A program made the position numbers and the translations under genes. From Gammaproteobacteria bacterium (GTDB taxonomy: Bacteria > Pseudomonadota > Gammaproteobacteria > GCA-001735895): a stretch of 64,000 nucleotides of DNA. Position 1 is the stretch's first letter; each line of letters opens with the position of its first letter. Below the pieces are notes generated by a model. That model saw only the letters and a list, made by a program, of their open reading frames with translations. It was not told where the DNA came from and did no database searches. This document shows positions 47,426 to 59,091 of the stretch, piece after piece. The stretch spans positions 1-64,000 of the forward strand of contig JASJCI010000017.1 in NCBI GenBank assembly GCA_030066085.1, written 5' to 3'.

Positions 47426-48250
47426 ATGGAAAACGTTCAGCACCTGGTCCTGACCCGTTTCAACCTGCGCCTGTCGAATCGCTCGCAGCGCTGGGGTACT
47501 GACAAGTTCGGCAACCCGATCGACCACGACCAGTGGCTGCAGCATCGCTTCGAACTGTTCGAACGCTATTGCCTGCCATCGATGGCGGCGCAGAAGAACC
47601 AGGATTTTACCTGGCTGATTTTCTTCGACAGCGAAACCGCGCAGCGGGACCGGGCGCGCATCGAGCGTGCGCGCGAGATCTGCCCCCGGATCAGGGTGGT
47701 ATACCTCGAGGGTCTCGACGTGATCAGGTCGGTGCTGGAACAGGTCGATCCGGAGACCGAAATGCTGATCACCACCCGGCTCGATAACGACGATTCATTT
47801 CATGAGCGGGCGCTCGGCGTCATTCGGGAGCATGCCCTCAAGGCGCGCGAGACCACCTGTGTCAACCTGCGCTACGGGTTTGCCTTCGACGGCAGCAACG
47901 CGGAGGTCGTGTCGCACAAGTTCAATATGTTCAGCTCGCTGGTCGAGTTCCGCGGCGAAGATTCCTTCAAGACCATATTCGGCGCCGCGCATGGCAAGAT
48001 AGGACGGCTGGCGAAGGTGAGGCAGGTCTACGATGCGCCTTACTGGCTCAGCGTGATACACGAACGTAACGTCGCCAATCGCAGCCCGTCGGACTACCGT
48101 CAGTTCAGCTGGGGTGACTGGAAGGGCTTGCGCCGCTACGTGAAGAAATACCTGTTGCCCAAGCTGCGCCGCCACTTCTGGCCGCCCGAGGTGCGCCGGG
48201 ATTATTCGCTAAACGAGATCGAGCAGCTTTTCCATATCGAGCCGGATTAG
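47426..48250 (+). CDS. Putative rhamnosyltransferase/glycosyltransferase
   Basis: 274 residues resembling the family annotated as putative rhamnosyl transferases. V-L-T-R-F-N-L-R near the start, F-D-S-E-T near 68 and a DxD-type metal/sugar site T-T-R-L-D-N-D-D near 113-120. C-terminal basic stretch K-G-L-R-R-Y-V-K-K-Y. No membrane span; a cytoplasmic transferase for polysaccharide or cell-surface glycan. Converges on the DUF6165 gene with a 21-base gap. Confidence 0.75.
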   Translation: MENVQHLVLTRFNLRLSNRSQRWGTDKFGNPIDHDQWLQHRFELFERYCLPSMAAQKNQDFTWLIFFDSETAQRDRARIERAREICPRIRVVYLEGLDVIRSVLEQVDPETEMLITTRLDNDDSFHERALGVIREHALKARETTCVNLRYGFAFDGSNAEVVSHKFNMFSSLVEFRGEDSFKTIFGAAHGKIGRLAKVRQVYDAPYWLSVIHERNVANRSPSDYRQFSWGDWKGLRRYVKKYLLPKLRRHFWPPEVRRDYSLNEIEQLFHIEPD

Positions 48251-48271
48251 GTCGCAGCTTGCGACCGACGC

Positions 48272-48664
48272 TTACTGGTAGTCCTGGTAAGACTTTTCCT
48301 CGACGATGTTCGAGTTCAGGTGCAGGTTCACCCTTTTCTTGGCATCGGCGCGGCGGTCGTTGGTCACGTAAACCGCGCGCGCGAGCTCGATAAAACGCTC
48401 CCCGAAACGCTTGTTGCGCTCTTCGTCGCGGATATCGTCCTCGATTTCCCACAGCGCCTCGTTGATCGACTTGAGTTCGGCGGTCAGGGCGCTGATCTCG
48501 TCGTCGACCTCGACCGCGCCGTCCCATACCCGGGTCAGCAGCTCGAGTTCGACTCTAACGTTGGCGACCTTGGTCGCGTCGTCGATCCGTTCGGCCTTGA
48601 TCTGCAGGATCGTGATCTTGTCGAGCAGCTCGCCGGGCGAGATCGGAATCAGGATTTCGTTCAT
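48272..48664 (-). CDS. DUF6165-family protein
   Basis: 130 residues, soluble, largely helical and charged. Characteristic N-terminus N-E-I-L-I-P-I-S-P-G-E-L-L-D-K-I-T-I-L and C-terminal N-L-H-L-N-S-N-I-V-E-E-K-S-Y. Start at 48664 gives this N-terminus; the frame is open ten codons further. Often beside polysaccharide or glycosyltransferase genes; molecular function unknown. Confidence 0.82.
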   Translation of the reverse strand: MNEILIPISPGELLDKITILQIKAERIDDATKVANVRVELELLTRVWDGAVEVDDEISALTAELKSINEALWEIEDDIRDEERNKRFGERFIELARAVYVTNDRRADAKKRVNLHLNSNIVEEKSYQDYQ

Positions 48665-48713
48665 GGCTGGAAGTCGGGATTCAGGGGCCGGCAATGGTAA
48701 CCGCGGCGGCAGC

Positions 48714-51146
48714 TCAGCTCAACCGGAATCGCGCGATCAGCACCGGCAGCAGCATCAGGTTTGCAACCAGTGCCGCGATCATCGCCAGTCCACAGAGGAT
48801 GCCGAAGTAAATCGTCGGGATGAAATTGGACAACGCCAGGATCGAAAACCCGAGCACGATGGTAATCGACGTGTAATACATGGCGCGCGCAATACTGTTG
48901 TGACATCGATGTATCGCGGCCCAGTAGTTTCGATCCTGCAAAAACTCCCCGCGAAAGCGGTGGATGTAATGAATCGAGTCGTCGACACCGATACCTATGT
49001 TGATCGCGGCGATGGTGATTGTCATGATGTCCAGCGGAATCCCGATCCAGCCCATCAGGCCGAGGATCAGGCCGGCGGCGATGATGTTCGGTACCAGCGC
49101 CGCCAGCGCGAGCCTGAATGCGCGGAACAGCACGATAAACATCAGCAGGATCGCGCCGAACACGGCGCCCAGGGTCATGATTTGCGAACGGAACAGGCTT
49201 TGCAGCAGGTTGTTGTACAGTACCGCCATGCCCGAAATCGTGACCTGCTCTTCCTTGAGGCCGAAGTCGTTGATCAGGTCATGGTAGATCTTGTCGATTA
49301 ACTGCTGGCGCCGCAGGTTCTTGTCGGATTCGTAGAGGCGAATGCTGAAACGCAGCTGGTTGCCGTCCGCCGACAGGTAGGGCGTGATCAATGCATCCTT
49401 GACGTCGGCAGGCAGGCGCTTGTAAACCACCGCCAGGGTGAAATCGTTCAACGGTCGGTCGTTGTTGAGCGATTCGATCAGCTGCATACCGGTGTGCAGC
49501 GACAGTACCTTGCCGGTTTCAGGCAAGTCGTCGAGGTACTGGTGGTATTGTGCCGCCTCGCGCAGGCCGTCGCGGTTGAACCAGTAACTGTTGGTCGTGA
49601 TACCGCCGTCGCCGAACAGCTCATCGTCGTCCAGCACCTCGTCGGTGGGTGCGTCGATGATAATGTCCATCGGCGTGGTGCCGCCGAGCTTGGTGTCGAT
49701 CAGGGTCATACCCTGGTAGATTTCGGTGTGGTCCTTGTAGTAGTCGATGAAACGGTTCTCCACCGACAGGCGCGGGATGCCGGTGATGGCGACGATGACG
49801 AGGCCGATGAATATCGCTATCGTGGCGCGGGTGCGGTGCTGGATGAAGTTTGCCATGGCGGCGGTAACCCGGCCGGTGACGTCTTTCCTGATCCGTGTCT
49901 CCAGCCGCGGCAGCAGCATCAGCGCCGCCGGGAACAGCGTGAACGCGAGCACGAAGGAAACGGTGATGCCGAGCACCATCATCCAGCCGAAGTCGATCAC
50001 CGGGCGAATGCCGCTGACCAGCAGCGAGCCGAAGGCGACCATGGTCGTGATCGCGGTGTAGAAACTCGGTTCGAACTTGCTGTAAACGGTTTCACGCACG
50101 AGCTCGTACTGCTCTGCGTCGGGCCGGATCCGGGCAAGCTCGCGGTAGCGTACGACCAGGTGGATGATCAGCGACAGCGTGATGATCAGCAACAGCGAAA
50201 TGAAATTCGACGACACCACCGTGACCGGCCATTGCGCCCAGCCGAGATAACCCAGCATCGACGCGCCGCTAATCATGCATACCGCGGTCGGCAGCACGAC
50301 CCAGCGCAGGTTGCCGAAGGAAAACGCGAGAATCACGACGATGAATAACAACACGCCGGCACCGAATACCTGCAGATCGCTGCGGATGAACTCGATCGAG
50401 TCCGACGCGATCATCGGCACCCCGCCGAGGTAGAGCGTGGCCCGGTCGCGGTAGGCATCCATGACGCCACGCACTTCGCGGATGGTTTGCTCGAGGCGAA
50501 TTTTTTGCGCGAGGTTCTCGACCTTGATCTGCGCCGACAGTTCGTCGATGCGCAGCTTCGCCTCCGGCACCAGGTCCGCCTTTTCGTAAAGCTTGTCGCG
50601 GCTGTTGATCAGGTCGAGCAGCTTGCGGTTGACCACGAGGTTGACCTGCATCGCGGTAGTGTCGCCCTCGCGATTGACCAGCAGGTTGTTGTACAGCGGG
50701 CTTTCGCGCAGCTCCTTTTCCGCGAGCGCGACGTCGACATCGTCGCTTTCGAGCGTGCGTACGCGGCGCGAGATTTCGACCAGCGTCATCGGCGGACTGT
50801 CCACCAGCGGCACGTCGAGCATCGTAACAACCGAGTCGACCTGCTCCAGCGCCTGCAATTCGCCGCGCAGGTTCGTGATATCGGCGCGCACCGCATCGCT
50901 GAATAACGGATCCTGCGGGCTGTAGGTAACGACGAGAAAGTCGTCCGAGCCGTACTGCTCGCGAATACTGCGATAAAACTTCAGCGCTTCATCGTTTTCC
51001 AGCACCAGCGAATCGGCCGACGCATCGAGTTCGAAAGCCGGAATGAACATCAGGAAATAGACGATGATGGCGGCCAGCCCGATCAGCGCGGCCAGGGGTT
51101 GTTTCAGCACCAGGCTGTCGTACATGGCGGTAAATTGCTTGAGCAT
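48714..51146 (-). CDS. RND/MMPL-family exporter
   Basis: 810 residues. Two repeated halves, each with one N-terminal span, a large periplasmic domain (about 35-215 and 465-600) and a five-to-six-span membrane bundle (about 220-430 and 610-800). Phrases typical of MMPL/HpnN-like exporters: V-L-I-I-H...; A-I-T-T-M-V-A-F-G-S-L near 400 and G-V-D-D-S-I-H-Y-I near 735. Proton-driven export of lipids or hydrophobic compounds. Its ATG overlaps the stop codon of the acyltransferase gene (TAATG), so the two are coupled, suggesting an acylated lipid cargo. Confidence 0.88.
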   Translation of the reverse strand: MLKQFTAMYDSLVLKQPLAALIGLAAIIVYFLMFIPAFELDASADSLVLENDEALKFYRSIREQYGSDDFLVVTYSPQDPLFSDAVRADITNLRGELQALEQVDSVVTMLDVPLVDSPPMTLVEISRRVRTLESDDVDVALAEKELRESPLYNNLLVNREGDTTAMQVNLVVNRKLLDLINSRDKLYEKADLVPEAKLRIDELSAQIKVENLAQKIRLEQTIREVRGVMDAYRDRATLYLGGVPMIASDSIEFIRSDLQVFGAGVLLFIVVILAFSFGNLRWVVLPTAVCMISGASMLGYLGWAQWPVTVVSSNFISLLLIITLSLIIHLVVRYRELARIRPDAEQYELVRETVYSKFEPSFYTAITTMVAFGSLLVSGIRPVIDFGWMMVLGITVSFVLAFTLFPAALMLLPRLETRIRKDVTGRVTAAMANFIQHRTRATIAIFIGLVIVAITGIPRLSVENRFIDYYKDHTEIYQGMTLIDTKLGGTTPMDIIIDAPTDEVLDDDELFGDGGITTNSYWFNRDGLREAAQYHQYLDDLPETGKVLSLHTGMQLIESLNNDRPLNDFTLAVVYKRLPADVKDALITPYLSADGNQLRFSIRLYESDKNLRRQQLIDKIYHDLINDFGLKEEQVTISGMAVLYNNLLQSLFRSQIMTLGAVFGAILLMFIVLFRAFRLALAALVPNIIAAGLILGLMGWIGIPLDIMTITIAAINIGIGVDDSIHYIHRFRGEFLQDRNYWAAIHRCHNSIARAMYYTSITIVLGFSILALSNFIPTIYFGILCGLAMIAALVANLMLLPVLIARFRLS

Positions 51147-52024
51147 TATCGGCTGTCCCTGTTGATCAAGGCATAGGCGCTGGATGCGAAACGGCGATAG
51201 CTCCACTGGTATTGCCCCGGGCAGGTCCGCACCACTGCTTCGATTTGATCGTTCATGTACTGCGCGCTGGCAACCTCGTCGGCGGCCAGGCGCGCGTGTT
51301 CCAGCGGCCGGATCTTCAGGCTGAATTCGCCCGGCGGATCACTGCGCAGCATGGTTCCGAGAAATACTTTGCAGTTCGGCTTGCTGCTGAGGGTATGCAC
51401 CAGCGCCGTGGTCGGTGCGTCGTAGCCGAAGAAAGTCGAGTCGATCCGTGTCTTGTTAGGGCCCGGTTTCTGATCCGGCAGAATCATTATGCTGGCTCCC
51501 TGTCTCAAGCCGATCAACAACTTGCGCAGGCCCCGCCGCTTGGCCGGTACCGGCGTGCCGCCGCTGCGGGCGCGCGCGGCGCGCGAAAATGCGTCCAGTT
51601 CGCGGTTCCGCGGTCGCTTGTAGAGAAAGATCGCATCGCAGTTCTGGCCCATCCAGATGGCGAACATTTCCCAGCTGCCGAGATGCGGCACCAGGATGAT
51701 GCGGCCGTGCTCGCTGGCGCTGAACTCCTCGCAGATATCGACCGTGGTAATGCGCTCGAAAATCCGTTCCAGCGGCCAGGACCAGACCGCGCCAAGTTCG
51801 GTTATCGCGTAGCAGGTATGCCGAATCGACTCGCGCAACAGGTTGCGCCTGGCCACCGGATCGAGCTCGGCGAAGCATAGATCGATGTTCTGCCGTGCCT
51901 GCTTCGATATCTGGTTGGGGACGTGCATGACCAAAAACGCGAACATTTTTCCAAGCCGGTACTGGCCTCGCAGCGAGGTCCGTGACAGCAGTTCGAGGCA
52001 GCGCTGGAGCAGGATCTTCGACAA
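51146..52024 (-). CDS. LpxL/HtrB-like lysophospholipid acyltransferase
   Basis: 292 residues with the H-x4-E motif at H114-L-G-S-W-E119, plus K-R-P-R-N near 135 and L-P-D-Q-K-P-G near 185, as in the lipid A late acyltransferase family. Probably a peripheral inner-membrane enzyme. Three bases downstream of glnS and overlapped by the MMPL exporter gene, a pairing also found in lipid-export and aryl-polyene loci, though other aryl-polyene genes are not seen here. Confidence 0.85.
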   Translation of the reverse strand: MSKILLQRCLELLSRTSLRGQYRLGKMFAFLVMHVPNQISKQARQNIDLCFAELDPVARRNLLRESIRHTCYAITELGAVWSWPLERIFERITTVDICEEFSASEHGRIILVPHLGSWEMFAIWMGQNCDAIFLYKRPRNRELDAFSRAARARSGGTPVPAKRRGLRKLLIGLRQGASIMILPDQKPGPNKTRIDSTFFGYDAPTTALVHTLSSKPNCKVFLGTMLRSDPPGEFSLKIRPLEHARLAADEVASAQYMNDQIEAVVRTCPGQYQWSYRRFASSAYALINRDSR

Positions 52025-52027
52025 GGC

Positions 52028-53707
<1,680 letters not shown>

Positions 53708-53852
53708 GGGGCGGAAGGGGTCAGCAAACGAATCGCCGGATTTTAACTGATACGCCGTCAAAGCTGAATCGGTTTAGCGGGAGCGGGTTACGCTGAAAAG
53801 GCCGTTAAAAAGCCCCGCGCGCGCGGCTGCTGATAACTCGGTATGCCCGCGC

Positions 53853-53881
53853 TTGACAAATAAGACGACCGGTCATATATT
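53853..53881 (+). promoter_or_regulatory. TetR-gene promoter with embedded operator
   Basis: -35 TTGACA (53853-53858), 17-base spacer, -10 TATATT (53876-53881). Predicted transcription start is at about 53888, at or one base before the ATG, implying a leaderless mRNA. The operator 53862-53880 covers the spacer and -10. Confidence 0.75.
53862..53880. promoter_or_regulatory. TetR operator copy 1
   Basis: AAGACGACCGGTCATATAT, identical to 54489-54507. Its core GACCGGTC is a perfect eight-base palindrome, the NemR/AcuR-like type. Confidence 0.8.
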
Positions 53882-53888
53882 TACCGGC

Positions 53889-54470
53889 ATGCGCAAAGGT
53901 GAAGTCAAAAAAGAGCAGATTTTGTGGGCCGGGCTCGAGCTCATGAAACTCCATGGCTACAACGGAACCAGCGTCAAGGATATCGTTGATGCCGCCGGGG
54001 TGCCGAAGGGATCGTTTTACAACTACTTCGATAGCAAGGAATCCTTTGCTACCGATGCGCTCGAGGCGGTTGCGCTCGAGGACGAGCAAATGACGCGCGC
54101 AACGATGGCTGCAATCGACGGCTCGCCGCTGGCGCAGCTGCAAGGCTATTTCACTGCTTCCGCGGAACGTTTTTGCGACCGCGATTTTCGCCAGGGCTGC
54201 TTCTTCGGCAACATGGCGCAGGAAATGTCGGACAGTAACGATGTCATCCGCGATGCGGTCGAGAGAATCATGCAGCGCAAGACGCAATCGATCACGCAGC
54301 TGCTCGACGCGGCCCAGGCGGCAGGCGAGATTCGGGCCGGTGCCGATACCTCGCAGCTGGCCGAGTTTGTGTTTAACGCCTGGGAAGGTACGTTGATGCG
54401 CATGAAGGCGTCGCGCACGCGGGAACCGCTGCAGACTTTCCTGCAGATCCTGCCGCGGTTATTGACGTAG
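53889..54470 (+). CDS. TetR-family repressor (NemR/AcuR-like subgroup)
   Basis: 193 residues starting at the ATG at 53889. HTH: K-E-Q-I-L-W-A-G-L-E-L-M-K-L-H-G-Y-N-G-T-S-V-K-D-I-V-D-A-A-G-V-P-K-G-S-F-Y-N-Y-F-D-S-K, then a C-terminal domain with R-Q-G-C-F-F-G-N near 100, a segment containing a possible sensory cysteine as in NemR and AcuR. NemR-type regulators respond to electrophiles; the following gene encodes a PPOX flavoprotein with the same operator. Alternative start upstream (53853) falls in the promoter and is unlikely. Confidence 0.88.
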   Translation: MRKGEVKKEQILWAGLELMKLHGYNGTSVKDIVDAAGVPKGSFYNYFDSKESFATDALEAVALEDEQMTRATMAAIDGSPLAQLQGYFTASAERFCDRDFRQGCFFGNMAQEMSDSNDVIRDAVERIMQRKTQSITQLLDAAQAAGEIRAGADTSQLAEFVFNAWEGTLMRMKASRTREPLQTFLQILPRLLT

Positions 54471-54488
54471 ATTTTTTAGCAACAAAAA

Positions 54489-54507
54489 AAGACGACCGGT
54501 CATATAT
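54489..54507. promoter_or_regulatory. TetR operator copy 2
   Basis: Exact second copy of AAGACGACCGGTCATATAT, 32 bases upstream of the PPOX gene. -10 TATATC overlaps its end; the -35 is not recognisable. Implies that the TetR protein controls both itself and the flavoprotein gene. Confidence 0.8.
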
Positions 54508-54539
54508 CCAACAACCAGGTTTCGAGTGAGGAAACAATC

Positions 54540-55142
<603 letters not shown>

Positions 55143-55148
55143 GCGACT

Positions 55149-55712
55149 TTAGCCCCAGCTGCGCAGAAAGTTCCTGACTGGCGGGTGTTTGCGCGGCGGG
55201 ATATCGAGTTCCGGCGTGCCGAGGTAAACAAAGCCGATGATCTGCTCGTGGGCCGCGATTTCGAGTTCCCTGCGAACATGATCGTCGTAAGCGTTGTCGC
55301 CGGTCAGCCAGACCGAACCGTAACCCAGCGCGTCGGCCGCGAGCAGCACGTTGTGGGCGGCCGCGCCGGCTGACAGCATTTGCTCGATCTCGGGAATCTT
55401 TTCGCTCTCTTCGAGCTTCGCGACCACGACCACGATCAGCGGGGAACGCAGCGGCTTTTCGCGTTGCTTGGCGAGATAGGCTGGATCGACATCGGGATCG
55501 CGCAGGCGGGTCGCCTGCACAAACACCTCGGACAGGCGGTAGCGGGCATCGCCGCGGATACTGATGAAGCGATAGGGATACAGGCGCCCGTGATCGGGGG
55601 CCGACAGGGCGATGGCCAGGATAGACTCGAGCTCGGCCTCGCTCGGGGCCGGTTCGGTCAGCGCCTTGGCCGGCGTCGAGTTTCGCTTCAGGTGTTGCAA
55701 CGCGTCGGTCAT
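55149..55712 (-). CDS. Nitroreductase-family protein (YdjA-like)
   Basis: 187 residues, the length of YdjA. M-T-D-A-L-Q-H-L-K-R-N-S-T near the start, S-A-P-D-H-G-R-L-Y-P-Y near 48, M-L-S-A-G-A-A-A-H-N near 107 and the end I-I-G-F-V-Y-L-G-T-P-E-L. FMN-dependent reductase; the physiological substrate is unknown. The ATG at 55710-55712 gives this N-terminus; the frame is open 42 bases further upstream. Divergent from the M61 peptidase gene. Confidence 0.88.
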   Translation of the reverse strand: MTDALQHLKRNSTPAKALTEPAPSEAELESILAIALSAPDHGRLYPYRFISIRGDARYRLSEVFVQATRLRDPDVDPAYLAKQREKPLRSPLIVVVVAKLEESEKIPEIEQMLSAGAAAHNVLLAADALGYGSVWLTGDNAYDDHVRRELEIAAHEQIIGFVYLGTPELDIPPRKHPPVRNFLRSWG

Positions 55713-55784
55713 AGTTTCGGTTTCGATGTTGCGCCAAAGCCGCCAATGATACACTTCGCGGATTGGCGTTGGGCAGTTTTATCC

Positions 55785-57572
55785 ATGATTCGTTACCAGG
55801 TCACGAGCCGCAATCCCGCGGGTCATTACTTCGATGTCAGCCTCTCGATCGCCAGGCCCGATCCGGCCGGCCAGGTGCTGCGCCTGCCCAACTGGATTCC
55901 GGGCAGCTACATGATTCGCGACTTCGCGCGCAACCTGCTGGACCTGCAAGCCAGCTGTAACGGCGCAGCGGTTACCATCGCCCAGCTCGACAAGTCGAAC
56001 TGGCGCGCCGAGCCCTGCGACGGGGCGCTCCGGGTCGACTACCGCGTCTATGCGCGCGACCTGTCGGTCCGCGCCGCGCACCTCGACCTGACCCACGGCT
56101 ACTACAACGGCACCAGCCTGTTTCTCGAGGTTGCCGGGCAGGGCGAAGCACCCTGCGAGGTCGCGATCGAAAAACCGGGGCACGAGGTCTGCCGCGACTG
56201 GCGCGTTGCCACGTCGCTGGCCGCGGTCGATACTGGCGAAGATGGATACGGTTTATACCGTGCGCTGGATTACGACGACCTGGTCGACCATCCCGTCGAG
56301 ATGGGCACTTTCACGCGCATTTCTTTCGAGGCCTGCGGCGTGCCGCACGACGTCATTTTGACCGGTCGTTTTCGCTGCGACGAAGCGCGCCTGGCGGACG
56401 ATCTTGCGCGTATTTGCGAGCAGCACATCCGCACTTTCGGCGAGCCCGCGCCGATGGACTACTACCAGTTCCAGGTGCTCGTGGTCGGAGACGGCTACGG
56501 CGGCCTCGAGCACCGCGCCAGCACCAGCCTGGTCGCGAGCCGCGACAGCCTGCCGCAACCGGGCGAGACCGAGGTCAGCGAGGACTACCGCGAATTCCTC
56601 GGGCTGTGCAGCCACGAGTATTTCCATACCTGGAACGTCAAGCGCATCAAGCCGGCGGTGTACAATCCATACGACCTGCAGCAGGAGGTTTACACCGAGC
56701 TGCTGTGGGCCTTCGAGGGGATTACTTCGTACTACGACGACCTCGGCCTGGTGCGCGCGGGGCTGATCGACGGCGACAGTTACCTCGAGCTGCTGGCGCG
56801 CACGATGACCCGCGTCGAGCGAGGAATCGGGCGCACGCGGCAGTCGGCCGCCGAGTCGAGTTTCAATACCTGGACCAAGTTCTACAAGCAGGACGAAAAC
56901 GCGGCCAACGCGATCGTCAGCTACTACGCCAAGGGTGCGTTGATCGCCGCCTGTATCGACCTGCGGCTGCGCGCCGTAACCGACAACCGTGCCTCGCTCG
57001 ACGACGTCATGCGTGAACTCTGGCGGCGTTACCAGCAGGACGGCCGCGGGGTCGGCGAAGACGAGATCCAGCGGCTGATCAGTGAGCTGGCGGGTAACGA
57101 CATGGGCGCGGAACTCGATGCCTGGATCCGCGGCCGCGACGACCTGCCGCTGCCGCGGCTGCTGGCCGACCTCGGTATCGAGGTTGCGCGCAGGCCGGCA
57201 ACCGGTGTGCAGGACAAGGGCGGCAAGCCGGTCGACGGTGAACTGCCGCGGGTCGATATCGGTGCCGTGTACAAGGACGATAACGGTGGCCTGCTGCTGC
57301 AGCGAGTCGTCGAAGAGGGCGCGGCGCAGGCAGCGGGCCTGGCTGCCGGCGACAGCATCGTGGCGCTCGACGGTATCCGCCTGAACGCCGGTCAGCTGGA
57401 AAAACGCCTGCTGCGCGCGGCGCCGGGCGACCGCTGGCGGGTACACGCGTTTCGCCGCGACGAGCTGTTCGAGGTCGAGCTCGAACTGCAGCCGGCAGCG
57501 GAAAGCACTTTCGTGCTGACCCTCGGTGATGATCCGGGCGCCGCCTGCCGCGCCTGGCTCGGGATCGAATGA
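55785..57572 (+). CDS. M61-family (glycyl aminopeptidase-like) metallopeptidase with PDZ domain
   Basis: 595 residues. N-terminal beta domain (1-200), catalytic domain with the zinc motif H277-E-Y-F-H281 and a downstream Glu in E-G-I-T-S-Y-Y-D-D near 305, and a C-terminal PDZ domain (about 490-580; A-A-G-L-A-A-G-D-S-I-V-A-L-D-G). This layout is that of Sphingomonas glycyl aminopeptidase and the archaeal tricorn partners. No signal peptide, so cytoplasmic. The ATG at 55785 starts M-I-R-Y-Q-V. Its stop overlaps the birA start as ATGA. Confidence 0.92.
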   Translation: MIRYQVTSRNPAGHYFDVSLSIARPDPAGQVLRLPNWIPGSYMIRDFARNLLDLQASCNGAAVTIAQLDKSNWRAEPCDGALRVDYRVYARDLSVRAAHLDLTHGYYNGTSLFLEVAGQGEAPCEVAIEKPGHEVCRDWRVATSLAAVDTGEDGYGLYRALDYDDLVDHPVEMGTFTRISFEACGVPHDVILTGRFRCDEARLADDLARICEQHIRTFGEPAPMDYYQFQVLVVGDGYGGLEHRASTSLVASRDSLPQPGETEVSEDYREFLGLCSHEYFHTWNVKRIKPAVYNPYDLQQEVYTELLWAFEGITSYYDDLGLVRAGLIDGDSYLELLARTMTRVERGIGRTRQSAAESSFNTWTKFYKQDENAANAIVSYYAKGALIAACIDLRLRAVTDNRASLDDVMRELWRRYQQDGRGVGEDEIQRLISELAGNDMGAELDAWIRGRDDLPLPRLLADLGIEVARRPATGVQDKGGKPVDGELPRVDIGAVYKDDNGGLLLQRVVEEGAAQAAGLAAGDSIVALDGIRLNAGQLEKRLLRAAPGDRWRVHAFRRDELFEVELELQPAAESTFVLTLGDDPGAACRAWLGIE

Positions 57573-58360
57573 CCGGCGATCCCATCGATGCCGACGCGGT
57601 GCGTGCGGCGGTCGAGGCCCGGGGTCTCGACTGGCAGTACCACGAACGAACCGGCTCGACCAACGCCGATGCGCTGCGGCATCACGATACCCACGGCCGG
57701 GAAGTGGTCGTCTTCGGCGAATCCCAGCACGCCGGGCGCGGCCGCCGCGGACGCCAGTGGCTGTCGCCGCCGCGGCGCAACCTCTACTGCACCGTCGGCC
57801 TCGGCAAGACCCTGCCGGCCAACCGGCGTGGTTTGCTCAGCATCGTCACCGGTCTGGCCCTGTGCCGCGCGCTCGAAGCCCGCGTCGATGCCGACATCGG
57901 TCTCAAGTGGCCCAACGACCTGCTCGGCGCCGGGCGCAAGTTCGGCGGTATCCTGATCGAATCACGCCCGCTGAACGACGCCGACGCTTTCTTCGCGATC
58001 GGTTTCGGTATCAACCTGTTCATGCAGCGCGATGAACTCGACTCGCTCGGATCGCCGGCCACCAGCCTGTCCGAGCTGTCGGCCGCGTCCATCGATCGCA
58101 GCGAGCTGTTGCTGGCCTGCATCGATGCGGTGGTGCAAGCGATTCGCGGCTTCGACCCGCTGGCGGTGGAATCCCTGGTCGACGCGTTTGCCGCGCGCGA
58201 TGCATTTCACGACGCCGAGATCGAGATCCACACGCCCGCCGGTATTCGGCGCGGCATCAACCGCGGTATCGCGCCCGGCGGTGAATTGCGCGTCGAAACC
58301 GGGCGCGGCATCGAACTGCACTCGGCCGCGGAAATTTCGCTGCGGCCGCTACCGGCGTGA
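57569..58360 (+). CDS. birA: Biotin-[acetyl-CoA-carboxylase] ligase BirA, without HTH
   Basis: 263 residues. Attaches biotin to the carboxylase carrier protein. Biotin/ATP loop G-R-G-R-R-G-R-Q-W at 57-65, L-K-W-P-N-D-L near 112 and G-G-I-L-I-E near 128 are all present. It lacks the N-terminal winged-helix repressor domain of E. coli BirA, so it is a monofunctional ligase. Overlaps the M61 gene and coaX by four bases each. Confidence 0.93.
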   Translation: MTGDPIDADAVRAAVEARGLDWQYHERTGSTNADALRHHDTHGREVVVFGESQHAGRGRRGRQWLSPPRRNLYCTVGLGKTLPANRRGLLSIVTGLALCRALEARVDADIGLKWPNDLLGAGRKFGGILIESRPLNDADAFFAIGFGINLFMQRDELDSLGSPATSLSELSAASIDRSELLLACIDAVVQAIRGFDPLAVESLVDAFAARDAFHDAEIEIHTPAGIRRGINRGIAPGGELRVETGRGIELHSAAEISLRPLPA

Positions 58361-59091
58361 TCCTGCTCGACTGCGGCAACAGCCGGCTCAAGGCGCAGCA
58401 GCGTATCGACGGCGCGATCCGGGCGAGTTTTTATACCCGTTACGATGCGGGTTGGCCGGTGCGGCTTTCAGCCTGGCTGCGGCAGGTCGAAGCGGAGCGC
58501 GCAGCCTATTGTTCCGTGCTCGATCCCGACCGCCAGCTTCTGTTGCAAACGACGCTGACCGATCGTTTCGACGGTGCGGTCGAGCGTTTCGTGTCGATGC
58601 CCGAAGCCCTCGGTGTCGTCAATGGCTACTCCGATGCCGAACGGCTCGGTGACGACCGCTGGATGGCGCTGCTGGCCGCGGCTGAAATTGCCGCGGACGA
58701 TGTCATCGTGATCGACGCCGGCAGCGCGATTACCCTCGACCTGCTGCGCACCGACGGGCGGCATCTCGGCGGTGCGATCCTGCCGGGTTTCGAGACCTCG
58801 CCCGGGCGTTTCCGCGAAATCTTCGCCTACATCGATTTCGACCATCCCGACATCGCCGCGGTCGATGTCCCGGGCGGTTCAACCGAGGCCGCGATTCAGC
58901 TAGACTACGGCCGATCTTCGATCGAGAGACTACCCGAACTCGTGAATTGCTGGCGTAAAGCCTACCTGCCCGACGCGAGCCTGTTGCTGACCGGTGGCGA
59001 CGCCGAGCGTGTGCAGCAACTGCTGGATTTGCCGGCGCGCCAGTTGCCTGACCTCGTGCTGCGCGGTGTGGCCAGGATGGCGCGCGCATGA
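58357..59091 (+). CDS. coaX: Type III pantothenate kinase
   Basis: 244 residues. First step of coenzyme A synthesis, phosphorylating pantothenate. ASKHA-fold motifs: D-C-G-N-S-R at 5-10, N-G-Y near 87, I-D-A-G-S-A-I-T-L-D near 120 and G-G-A-I-L-P-G near 137. GTG start overlapping the birA stop. The birA-coaX order is typical of many gammaproteobacteria and betaproteobacteria. Confidence 0.94.
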   Translation: MILLDCGNSRLKAQQRIDGAIRASFYTRYDAGWPVRLSAWLRQVEAERAAYCSVLDPDRQLLLQTTLTDRFDGAVERFVSMPEALGVVNGYSDAERLGDDRWMALLAAAEIAADDVIVIDAGSAITLDLLRTDGRHLGGAILPGFETSPGRFREIFAYIDFDHPDIAAVDVPGGSTEAAIQLDYGRSSIERLPELVNCWRKAYLPDASLLLTGGDAERVQQLLDLPARQLPDLVLRGVARMARA

